A stretch of 64,000 nt of DNA from contig CM055102.1 in NCBI GenBank assembly GCA_029204225.1, positions 34,344,585 through 34,408,584 on the forward strand, read 5' to 3'. This document shows, in pieces, positions 25,441 through 35,834 of the stretch (position 1 is its first letter; each line of letters starts with the position of its first letter). This DNA comes from Diphasiastrum complanatum. Lineage: Eukaryota > Streptophyta > Lycopodiopsida > Lycopodiales > Lycopodiaceae. A program made the position numbers and the translations under genes. The notes under the pieces were generated by a model. The model was not told where the DNA came from. It made no database searches and saw only the letters and a program-made list of their open reading frames with translations.

Positions 25441-26665
25441 TGGACACTTTTACTATAGTCCAGCCTACTCGAGCAGTGCCCGAGTTCTAGCCATTTCTTT
25501 TGCCCTCTCTCTATATGAACACTTGTACTACAGCCTAGTTATTTTAGAACTTGAGCACGAACTCAAGCTGCAAGAGTTTTATAATGATACAAATTCATGG
25601 GTTCTTGCCTTGATTTGTAATTCCAACTTTGACATGTAACTCGAGCAATGAGTTAGAAACTGTTTATTGGTAAGTAAAGATGTTGAACTTTATTGGTAAG
25701 TAAAGAGCGGAAGAGAGGGTCAATCTTGTCTTCCTTTCGACTTTGACATGGTGGGCAACCAGCTTCTACTTCTAACTGCTTGAGTTAAGACACCAATTTT
25801 GGAAGTTTTTTTTTTTTTTGAATTCAATAATATGGTAAAATTACCTTTTCGCACTTTTATCAAAGTATATGCAATCACCTTCTACCTCTAACTCGAGCAC
25901 TGCTCGAGTTAGCCAACAGATTTTGTTGTTGATGTTCTATATAGCACAAATTTTCCCATCCAACAATTGTGTTCCAACTTTAACATGTAACTTGAGCAAT
26001 GCCCAAGTTAAAATGTTGAAGTTTATTGGTTTCGTATTTTAAGAAGCTTTAATAGAAGTTCTAGCAGTCTTATTTTTACAGTGATGTTCTATCATTGCTC
26101 GAGTTAGCCACCAAATTATGTTATTGATATTTAATGTGTCACAAGATTTGTCCATTCACCAATTCTGATCCGACTTTGACATAGTCGGCAACTAACTTCT
26201 ACTTCTAACTCGAGCACTGCTCGAGTTAGGCAATTTTTCGGAATTTTTTTTTTGGAACTCACCAATATGGTAAATTTACAGATTTGCACTTTTATCAAAC
26301 TGGATTCAATCAGCTTTCCCCTCTAACTCGAGCACGGCTCGAGATAGCCAATCGATTATGTTGTTGATGGTCAATGTAACACAAAATTTGTCCACCCTTC
26401 AAATGTGTTAGAGTTAGAAACTGTTTATTGGTAAGTAAAAATGCTGAACTTTATTGGTTTCATATTTTGAGAGCGGAAGAGGGGGTCAATCTTGTCTTCC
26501 TTTCCAAGAGTGTCTGACTTTGACATGGTGGGCAATCAACTTCTACCTCTAACTCGAGCACTGCTCGATTTAGCCAACAGATTATGTTGTTGATGCTCAA
26601 TGTAACACAAAATTTCTCCATCCAACAATTGTGTTCCAACATTGACATGAAAGTTGAGCAATGCT
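25440..26665. repeat. palindrome array C, leading into the ParB-like locus
   Basis: A third cluster with about ten sites: perfect ones at 25890-25910 and 26207-26227, near-perfect ones at 26325 and 26551, degenerate ones near 25466, 25556, 25640, 25989, 26097 and 26650. Units share CTTTGACATGGTGGGCAAC, CAACTTCTACCTCT before the site, AGCCAACAGATT.TGTTGTTGATG after it, and a tail GAAGTTTATTGGTTTCGTATTTT...AGCTTTAA(T/C)AGAAGTTCTA ending ATTTTTACAGTGATG. The last such tail (26695-26768) is directly joined to the ParB-like pseudogene. Confidence 0.85.
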
Positions 26666-26765
26666 CTAGTTATAAACTGTTTATTGGTAAGTAAAATGTT
26701 GAAGTTTATTTGTTTCGTGTTTTCAAAAGCTTTAACAGAAGTTCTAACACTACTATTTTTACAGT

Positions 26766-29700
26766 GATGGATCATTTGCAGGGATACATTGTTCCCCTTA
26801 TGATTGACATCAAGAATTTAGTAAAGATTGACAATAAGTATAAGTGGTACTTTGAGGTTTCTGAGAACGGCCCCAAATTAGACATATTTTTCTTTGCGCT
26901 TAGGATTGATACAGGAAAGACTACGAATTGTGGATATTCAAGAGGAATTTGATGATTGTGGTTCTGCATTTTTGAAAATATTTACTGAGAAAAATGAAAA
27001 ATATTCTGAGATCTATGCTAGTATTTTGATTATGATGTTGTGCTGATGGTAGCAAGTGTTCAGAAAAATCCGAACTCTTGCTATGGATTGAATTGGCTAT
27101 TGTATGACAATGAAATATATAATATATCACACAAGGAGATACTTGAAGGCTTTCGAAGGGCCAAAAGCAAAATTCAAAATTATCCTAGCCTTCTTGGATC
27201 GAAAAGAAGTGTTCCAAAAAAAAAGTCCGGACAACGAAGTAAGGAAGTGGAAGGGACAAGTGCTACGAAGAGACAGAATCACCAGGAGTCACCTACAGAT
27301 ATGACTTTAGCGGTTACAACAGTGGACGCAATTCCACTTAGGAGTTTTCAACCACCTTCACAAAAAGAGCAAAAGAGCAGAAAAAAGAGTGTCAAAGAAA
27401 AGATTGATGTTTTGATTGAAGTTGTATCATAAAAATCAAAGGCCTCAAAATCATGCAATGAAGATGCACTTGCAAAAACAAATTTGAGATTGGATACCTT
27501 TAAGAAGTTGTATCCTCTGGGTATACAAACTGAGATTCAGATTGATGTAACCAAGTGTGAGCTTCCCCCAGCGCAATATAATTACAGGCCTTTCAATAGA
27601 GATTATTGTGATGTGTTGCAGAAATAGTTGTTTAACACTATTGGGGCGAAGTTGCCTCCAACAGATGTGATCCCATTTTATTCATAATCTGGGGAGTTTG
27701 TAGAGGTGTTTGACAGGAAAATTTTAAAGGACAAGGCAACAGAGATAAAATTTTATGTTGTGGATGGACAACATACAATACAAGCGGCAAAAAATTTGTT
27801 GAGAGTTTTGGATGCACAAAAGTTTCCAGATTGTGGAAGTTGGCGACAACAATACCACAGACGCAGTGCACGCATTTTGAGTCATAAGGTGACTCCCGTG
27901 GAATGCGTTCAGATATCTAGAGCATTGAATGAGCTGAATGATGAATACAAGCTGAAAAGTTCTTTTCCTGAATTACTCCATCAAGCTTAAATGCAGTGGG
28001 AATTTAGGGGACGTCCCGAATGACCGGTTGGAGGTGGGCGGACATGCGACAAGTGCAAGGTACATTGTTTTTATATAGAGGCTCAATTTAAGCTTATTGT
28101 GTTGTTATATTTACTGTTGTCTAGCTTTATGCACAACTGTGATTGATCTAATTGCAAATAATTATTTGTATTTTAGGCTTACAAATCAATGTTGGAAGAC
28201 GTGATGCGACGGAAAGAGCCAAAGGAATCTTATTGTGTGTTGTTTTCTTCTAATAATGTATGGAAAAAATGGATGAAATTGATGAGAAAGTGGGTGGACG
28301 GTGCTTTGCTGAATTCAAAGGGTGAACTAAAGCCCAACACAAAGAACAATTTGAAATCAAAAACTCCATATCTTGTGCGCCCTTTGCAAGGTTTATTCGA
28401 GATTGAGATTGAAATTCTTTTTGATAAGTTGATGAATGGGACCATTGTGTTCAACAAAAAAGACTCTTCTGATTTTCCTGATAATGTTACGTCTTTGAAA
28501 GAATATTGTGATCTAACAAAAAACAGACGAAACATGGGAAATGCAATAATGGATCATATGAAAGATGAATGTGGAGTTAGTTTGTCACAATCAGATGCAT
28601 TCAAGAGATATCAAATCTCCAATAATTTTATTGATGATATGTGTAGTCGTTGTCCATCTTGGTGTGAGGCAGCCTCCAAAAGGGCTGTTAAAAAAACTGA
28701 CTTGCCTGCAATTGTTCACTCATATTTGAAATCAAAATGTGATTTGATCGAACATAAGGTGTCGAGTAATCATTTGGAGCCATGGGTGATATCGTACACG
28801 GGCAATAGGTTTCAGTGCTTGGAAGATGGACATATTGGAGATATAAAAAAAGAGAATAAGTTTGGTTGTGGTTGATGCATTGCATGATTTGAATGACTGT
28901 TGGCCACAAGAATCATTTTTGAAATTTTTTCATGCAGTTGTTGAATCAACTACAATGGAAAGATTTTATTTGGTGGCATTCATCCATACAACACAATGCT
29001 TGTATGCATGTTTGCAAGCATTAGACTCTTTGTCATTAAATATTCACGTTGAAATTGGTACATATACATATTTGATTCATATGACTTGTGATGTTTTGGA
29101 AACAAGCCAAGATTTTATCGTGACGTGTTTCGTTTCAACTACTACTGAGACGGTATTTCCCTTTCAAGAATTGCGTCAGAAGGGTTTTGATTTGTGTTTT
29201 CGAGAAATCGAAGACGTTAAGTTTGCAGGCCATGAATCCATTGATGACGATGAGGACGGTTCAAAAAATGTACAAAAAATGTTGCGACATCGTTTCTTAA
29301 TGGAAAAACCAAAATTTGAATCTGTCGGCATGGTGGGAGGTCCACTTTATGCCAATTCGAAACGAACTCTGGTTTATGAGAAGCTGATTACATGGTTAAC
29401 AAGTAAGTTTTAACTTCTCGCTTGTTTTTTTCTCAGACATTATTTGTATACTATTTTTATTTGTTGTTATGAACCAAATGTGATATGTCATATAGATATC
29501 TCACAATTTGTATGAACTTGTAGATAACTCTGAAGTGCGGTTGATGCTTACACCGGTGGGCTACTAGGCCTAGCATGCATTACCAAGCGACGACATGTCA
29601 TATCTTTGGTTGACTCACCCACTCATATTGGATTTTTGCGATCCTTTTATAGTGAGGTGAGAAACCATAGTCGAGTCATGCAAAGATGGTGTTTAGGGAC

Positions 29701-30188
29701 ATGATTCCAAATTTGCAAACTCTGTTGTCTTCTATTAGTCAGCCAAAAGATCCATTTTCAATTGATTCTGACAATGAAGAAATTGATGTTAATATTGGTA
29801 TACAAGATGTTTTTCATGAAGTTTGTCCTAGTGTGGTCCACGATGAGCAAATTAATTCAGTTGATCCAATTACGAACAGAGACCAAGACCTTGGCAAAAT
29901 GAAGAGCCTCATGAAGGTATATGAGGTTGTTGTGCTACAATTATAATGTAGAAGTTGTAACTATGATACAATATTTTTATTTGCATTTCCCGTTTGTTCT
30001 TTTGTACATAATGTCATCTATTCAAGTCGTTGCTATTTTAAATAAATTGTTGTTGGGTTTTATTTTGTGAAGAAGCCGTTGATGTTTTTATGCCATTTTT
30101 GAATCAGGATTGTTTGGCGTTGATCCGAACTCGAGAAGCGTCGGTCGTTTTAGTACTTTCACAAGTCTTGGTTGAACAATTTTTCTAA
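26766..30188 (+). pseudogene. ParB/sulfiredoxin-like and DNA-methyltransferase-like fusion, decayed
   Basis: A broken, spliced gene. It opens MDHLQGYIVPLMIDIKNL; a frameshift near 26920 leads to RIVDIQEEFDDCGSAFL. A basic Lys/Ser linker lies at 27040-27430. A ParB/Srx-like domain (about 27540-27810) has PFNRDYCDVLQ and FYVVDGQHTIQAAK, with Thr where DGQHR families have Arg. A 117-bp intron (28060-28176, AAG|GTACAT...TTTTAG) precedes a helical segment (28177-28850). A poly-A frameshift near 28844 leads to a methyltransferase-like region (28862-29640): LVVVDALHDLND at the place of a DPPW-type motif, EKLITWLT, a second intron (29403-29523), then VGGLLGLACITKRRHVISL in place of a SAM-binding motif. 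The C-terminal part reads on to about 30188. Five stops (near 27430, 27625, 27685, 27988 and 28021) can each be one C-to-T change. ParB-like plus methylase fusions are known from phages and bacteria; a plant copy with introns is unusual. Confidence 0.6.
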
Positions 30189-30603
30189 TAGTAACATTTC
30201 ACATTTTAGAACAATAAATTATTGATATATAGCATAATTGCAAGTTTTTTTAGCAGACGTTGTAATAAAAAAATAATTTCGAGAGAGAAAAAAAGTTGGA
30301 GAGAGCATGTTTTCTCAAAAAAGATAGAGAGATAGAGCAATGTACTGTCATGCTTGTAATGTGTAGATTTGATTCGATTGATAGTTATATATTGCAATTA
30401 AAAACAAAATTGTATATATAAAGGGAGTGCATATATTAAGAAAATAACACTTGAATATACATACAATGCATGGTTTTTTATGTCAATAATGCCACATTTG
30501 GAGTGCATTGAGTTTTTTTTTTGAACAATTAGAAATTTGAGTTGAGCACAATGTGTATGAACAGAACATTCAAGCAAGCATTGTCGTGCGATTATTTGTC
30601 TGT

Positions 30604-31489
30604 TGGTAATAAAAAAGAACTTTTGTTATATTGGATTTGAATGGAGTATTAATTAAACGTTGGGATAGAAAGCCTCCTCTGTCAAATGTTGATTATCACG
30701 AGGGAAAATGGTTACAACTTCGACCTGGATGCTTAGAGTTCTTGGCGAAGTTGACATCAACTTGCAGAGTTGGAATATGGTCAACCATGGTATTTAAAAA
30801 TACCCTAAAGACTTATAGCTACATCGAGCAAAAATTTGGTTGCAAGCTGCCATTGTTTATGCTCTGGTCTCAAGAAAATTGCTACCAGACTGGTATGATG
30901 AGACCTGATAACAAACATGTTTGTGCAAGCTTCAAGCCTTTGGCTAGTGTTTGGAAACACTTCAAAAAATTAAACGATCAAAACACAATCCTCATTGACG
31001 ATTCACCTTACAAAGCTTGCATGAATCATGCAATAAATTGTGTTTTTCCATTTGTATTTGCTGGTTGGGATGGCCAAAGTGGTGACTACTTTTTGTTGCG
31101 CTTTGGCCATTAGACGCAACAAAAATGCAAAAAGACATTCGATCTTATATAGTATCACATCGTATTGGTCTGGCACCAATATCAGAGAGTCATGTACTAT
31201 ATAGGTATTTACGACCAGTCATAAAAAAACCATGGGACTGACATCCCCTGTTTGTAGAAAGGAGAGTGAAGAAAGTTCGATCGAAATCGGATCAATTTTT
31301 GAAGAACTAACTGCGGATCAACTCTTAAAATTGGAACAATGGCAAAGTAAAGGGAGATTGCTATCTAGGGAAGAAGCAATGGTATTAGCTACTATTGTTG
31401 GGTATATGTGGCCGACGGCTAATGAGCAACAAGTTTTAGCACATGTTCATGAATTGATGAAAAAGTTTCACAGAGAAAGATGCCTTTGA
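30604..31489 (+). pseudogene. FCP1/NIF-type HAD phosphatase-like pseudogene
   Basis: The main block (30604-31113) holds the HAD motifs in order. Motif I is ILDLNGVL at 30628, with Asn in place of the second Asp of the DxDx(T/V) signature. Motif II is VGIWST (30769-30786). LWSQENCY and the motif III lysine in FKPL follow. Motif IV is ILIDDSPYKA (about 30988-31017). Coding text then changes frame twice: KDIRSYIVSHRIGLAPISES and on to KKPWD (31131-31229), then a tail with IFEELTADQLLKLEQWQ (31232-31489). Such DLNG-type FCP1 homologues form plant families and would dephosphorylate proteins or act as inactive binders. The two frame changes make this copy a pseudogene unless very short introns were missed. 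No shared exon with the ParB-like locus is proven, although it lies only about 400 bp downstream on the same strand. Confidence 0.65.
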
Positions 31490-32637
31490 AGACGATGGTT
31501 TTGGAAAACGTTTGTGTACAATATTTTTAATGATTTTTGAATGCCAAATGAGACTTTCTACGAGATGAGACATTTATTCGAATATTAAAAAGTTGTAGAA
31601 ATGTGTATTTGAACTTATCTGATTTTGTGCATTGCATTGGTAATATTTCGGTGTATAGTAAAGTTAACCACTTATTTTGCAAGTAAAAACAATACTTCCA
31701 AATCGTGTTCTTTTGAACTTGTAAAGATTTCATAAAAGAGTTCTAGAGTCATCAACTTCTGGGTATTGTTTTTATTTCGAATTTCATTTGAGCAATTTTT
31801 GCTAGTAAATTAAATTTGATGTATATAAAATGAGACTAAGAATAGTCTCAATTTATTTGGATTTGTGTTATATAGAAGATCCCATAAGCCTATAAGATCT
31901 CAATGGACTAGCTAGGAAAGTAATCCATAGGACAAAAACTTATTAAAAAAGCTACTACATGTATTGTCTAAGTAGGATGTGATTTGATATGAAGATCATT
32001 CAGATTTTGAATCGAAGTCATTTTTTTACATACATTTGTGATTTCTAAATTTAAGTTTTTCAAGTATTGTTTGGGGTTCGAAGAAAGTGGATTTCCTTCC
32101 GATTAATCTTGCATGCATGGCCACCACACCCCCCCCCTTCGCTTAAAAGGAATCATTCTGAGCCATTCATGTTGCAAGCAGTAGATGATCGTCATTTGAA
32201 AATTGCTTACAAGTAGGACAAATTTGAGATCAAAACAGTAATCAGGTGGTCTCATTTCGAAGCATCCAAATATTCAAATCAATTCAGATTCATGTGAAGT
32301 TGTAGATCAAGCGGAAAGATGTAGGTTGGTGTAGGTTAATTGTAAGGGCTGGGAGCCATATGAGCGGTAACGTTCATATAGAGTTCTGTGAGAAGGGCGG
32401 TGGACACAAATGGCGATCTTACCTCCTTCTCGTCCTTAATGGAAATTAGGCTTTAGATTTTGGCAGGTGGCTTTTGGTTTCTATAATTCTAAGGTTCATA
32501 TGTGCATTATGTATGTAGGTTGTTGTATTATATGTGCAATCATGATGAGATTCTAGTAAGGCCCCAATAAGGCAAGTTACAGCCTGAGAAGAGTATCTAT
32601 GGAATTGATATCGTCATAATCAAGGAACAACAACAAG
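31490..32637. other. gene-free spacer
   Basis: No gene or repeat family recognised. Confidence 0.5.
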
Positions 32638-33015
32638 AGTGGTTTCACATGGAATGGGGGCCAAGTGCAAAGAGCCTAAATAGTGCATTTTAATGGTGGA
32701 AGCCACTTCAAGTGGCCTCCTCCCATTTCACAAGGAGTGGGAGTTGCCCCCAGGTGGCATCGAAAAGTTCCAACCTGGGGTAAGTCAAGATAGCAAGGGA
32801 ATATCCCAGCCATCCTGAGTGGCCCTAATGCCACTAATGGGCCCTTTTTCTCCCCTCCAATAAGAAATAGAAATGCCTTCTCTGATTTGAATTTGCATTA
32901 AATACCCTTGCCTCCAAAGGAAAGGAGGTTTCACATGGAATCACTTGAGCTTTCAAAGTGGGGGTTAAGTGCATATTTTGAAATGGACCAGGCTCCCTTC
33001 CATGTGAAACCACCC
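32638..33015. mobile_element. MITE-like element with 15-bp terminal inverted repeats
   Basis: The left end TGGTTTCACATGGAA (from about 32639) is mirrored by TTCCATGTGAAACCA (ending about 33013). A third copy of the end, GGTTTCACATGGAATCA, lies inside near 32927. There is no coding sequence. The size (about 375 bp), inverted ends and GC-richer, hairpin-rich interior suit a non-autonomous DNA transposon. No clear target duplication was seen. Confidence 0.6.
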
Positions 33016-33116
33016 TAAGAACAAGAATAGGAATGGGAGTGCAAATGGCCTCAACAAATTTGAAACTCAAACACAAATGTCCCCTAATATATGACCAACC
33101 AAGTTGTGTGCAATAA

Positions 33117-33120
<4 letters not shown>

Positions 33121-33174
<54 letters not shown>
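33121..33174. repeat. (TC)n microsatellite
   Basis: Perfect dinucleotide tract of about 54 bp. Confidence 0.97.
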
Positions 33175-33176
<2 letters not shown>

Positions 33177-33423
33177 GGACTCTACTTCATGTTTATTTAG
33201 TTTTATATGTTCTTCGAGCAATCATAGAAAGGTTTCCCCCTTTGGTACTAAACTGATTTTATTGCCTTACTTTGCTACACTAAGTTAGAATTTCCCTTTT
33301 AAAATTTAAACAATAACTTGCTGGGCAAGTTTTCTTTGAATGGCTAAGATGAATGCACTTGATAGGGTTTCAATCTAACGGTGGGTATTATCAAATGCTT
33401 GGTGCACAAAAGTGAACTTGGGT

Positions 33424-33470
33424 TTCTATAAGGAGGGTGATGTACCCTAAAACTCACTCTTCTTTGCTAT

Positions 33471-33526
<56 letters not shown>

Positions 33527-33660
33527 CCTCTCCTCTCCTACCTATTTCGGCTTGGAGATTGCTAAGTGGAGACTTGTGAAGACAATTGGAAGAGTAACAC
33601 AATCGTGAGGGAGCTTGCAACAAACAAAGGTAAGAATGCTATAAATTTTTCAGCATAATG
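33424..33660 (+). promoter_or_regulatory. possible promoter or LTR start with (CT)n leader
   Basis: A TATA-like box (TTCTATAAGGAGGG, about 33424-33437) is followed 35-45 bp on by a long (TC)n tract (33473-33522) and (CCTCT)n (33522-33539), and then by a possible splice donor, CAAAG|GTAAGAA, near 33630. TATA boxes followed by CT-rich leaders are common in plant promoters and LTRs. No coding exon could be attached. Confidence 0.25.
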
Positions 33661-35496
33661 CTCACCTATACATGAAAGCATTAATCTTGCTAGGATTCTT
33701 TATATGAGTAGCTCACATATATGATGGTAATAGTTGATTGGAATAGAAGCTGAGCTTCTAAAGAAACATTTGAGGTGTCCATTGTTGGGCGCTGTCCCAG
33801 CATCTCTCTCGATCGATTTTCGAGATATAATACTCTAAAATGAAAGGGTTCAAAGGGTTTGGTCTTGACTTGTCAAGAGGGACTACGTGAAATCATTTTA
33901 CTCTAAAGGGCCAGAAAAGAGCTCCCTATCACTAGGACCTTGAAGCTGTATCTATTGATTAACTACCTTCTTGGTATTTGGGTCCTCAAAATTCCAACTA
34001 CCTTCAAATGATACTCCAACTTATTGGACCAAAAATTTAGTTGACATGACTTCAACACAATCCAACAGGACCAAATGTGACAAAGGATGAATTTAAATTA
34101 TCATACAGAGAATCATGAAGATGTACAGTTACACACCAGCTCTTTGTTCACAACAAAATAGGACTCCAACAAAATGTAAGAAGCTTGATAAGATTAAGAA
34201 TCAGTGGTTCGTATATTCTGAAAAGTATGAAGAATTACCTAAATACAAAATTTAGTATGCTGTTGGTACATTATAGCATACTGGTACATTATAAGCCCAT
34301 GAAGGTACAAGAAAATAAGAGTTATCAGAGTCTAGCAATAGCTGCTCAAAATTTTCTGAAAATCCCTTGACTAAAATGTTAGAATACACCACCTAGAAGT
34401 CTTCTATGAATCAAAGTCTTAGAAAAAAAGTTCTATACCAGCTTGAGATTCTTACTCAACTTATAAAAAAATATTTCCTATACTGACTACCACAAGCTCA
34501 AAATTCTTGCAGCACTTACCATCTTCTCATCTTGTTATTAACATTCATATTCCATATTATTCTTCATTTTCATGTCCGACTCCCAAGTCTCGTGCTGTTT
34601 GCACAAAATAAACAAGCTTCAAAATGAAGATATGTTACAAAACATAGCACTCTGAAATTCAGATATTATAATACTATCTGACAATGGCTAGCATGTTCAG
34701 CATTGACCCAAAAATAATCTCCTGTGTGATGTCAAAGGGATTCAAACAAACAACAAATACAAGCCTCAACAAATGTTTCTCAAGATGGTGAAGTTGCTAA
34801 GGTGTAGCTAAAAGTGCACAATTCTTGTAAGCTGACATTTCCATCTACAAATTCGACTTGAATTCTGGATGGATTAATTCAAATAATATCAACTTGAAGG
34901 CTTCTGGCAACTGCAAGCAACTATCACCTCTTTATCCAGCCTCAAGAAAAATTTGATTACAAACAATAATTGGCTCTAGAATGTTGCCTTGAAATAATAA
35001 AAGAATTAATGCACAGCAGCACATGTACCTTGTTCAAATAGAAAGAGCATGGCTCTACGTTCTCCAATGAGTAAATCACTTAATATTGATTTCTCGGAAA
35101 GGAAGAAGAAACTGGAAGAGCATATCAGTCAATGTTATGAATGGATTGTTTCTTCTAGAGCTTGATAGATCTATCATCAAAACTGATGAGTGATGCAAGA
35201 CTGAAAAGAATCATCTTGGAGTGCACATAGAAACATATTCAACAAGATAAAAACTGCTCGGAGTGATTATCATAAACCCTCCCAAATGTGCCTTTTAACA
35301 ACTACGGAATTCAAGTTAGACAAAAGCAACGAAACTGGAAGAAGTTTTGTGGAATATTCTCCAGTCACAAAGCTACATCTGTCATATGAATAGAGAGGAA
35401 AGTACCTCAAATCAAGCTCAATGGCAAAGCAGGAACTTCTGGCATCAACTGCTTGCATTATTCTTCACAGTACCAGATAGAAGTGAATGCCTTCCA
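33661..35496. other. 3' flank of the plastid membrane protein gene, otherwise empty
   Basis: The right part (35270-35496) probably holds the 3' untranslated region of the minus-strand gene that stops at 35497. Nothing else is recognised. Confidence 0.45.
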
Positions 35497-35778
35497 TTAA
35501 AACGCTCGCTCTACCCAGGTAGGCATTGCGATAGATATCTTAATGCCTAGGCGATGGAGAAAAATTGCATAGAGGACATGAAGCAGGAACACGAAAGAAC
35601 CACAGTTCACCAAAAGCTGTGTAAAAAGATATCAAGCACCAGACAAAAGATGGATTAGTTCGCTTACAATCTACAAAAAAGTCCACCATGAAGCTCTTAA
35701 AAGAGTCCCAAGGAAGAAAAAAATCATTTCACTTCTGGCTTGACCTAATGTTCCTCTTTCCTGTTCCTTGCTTGAAAA

Positions 35779-35834
<56 letters not shown>

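Noticed and set aside
26766-30188. Stops repaired by U-to-C RNA editing, as in fern and hornwort organelles
   Set aside because: The locus is nuclear with spliceosomal introns and also has frameshifts, which such editing could not repair.
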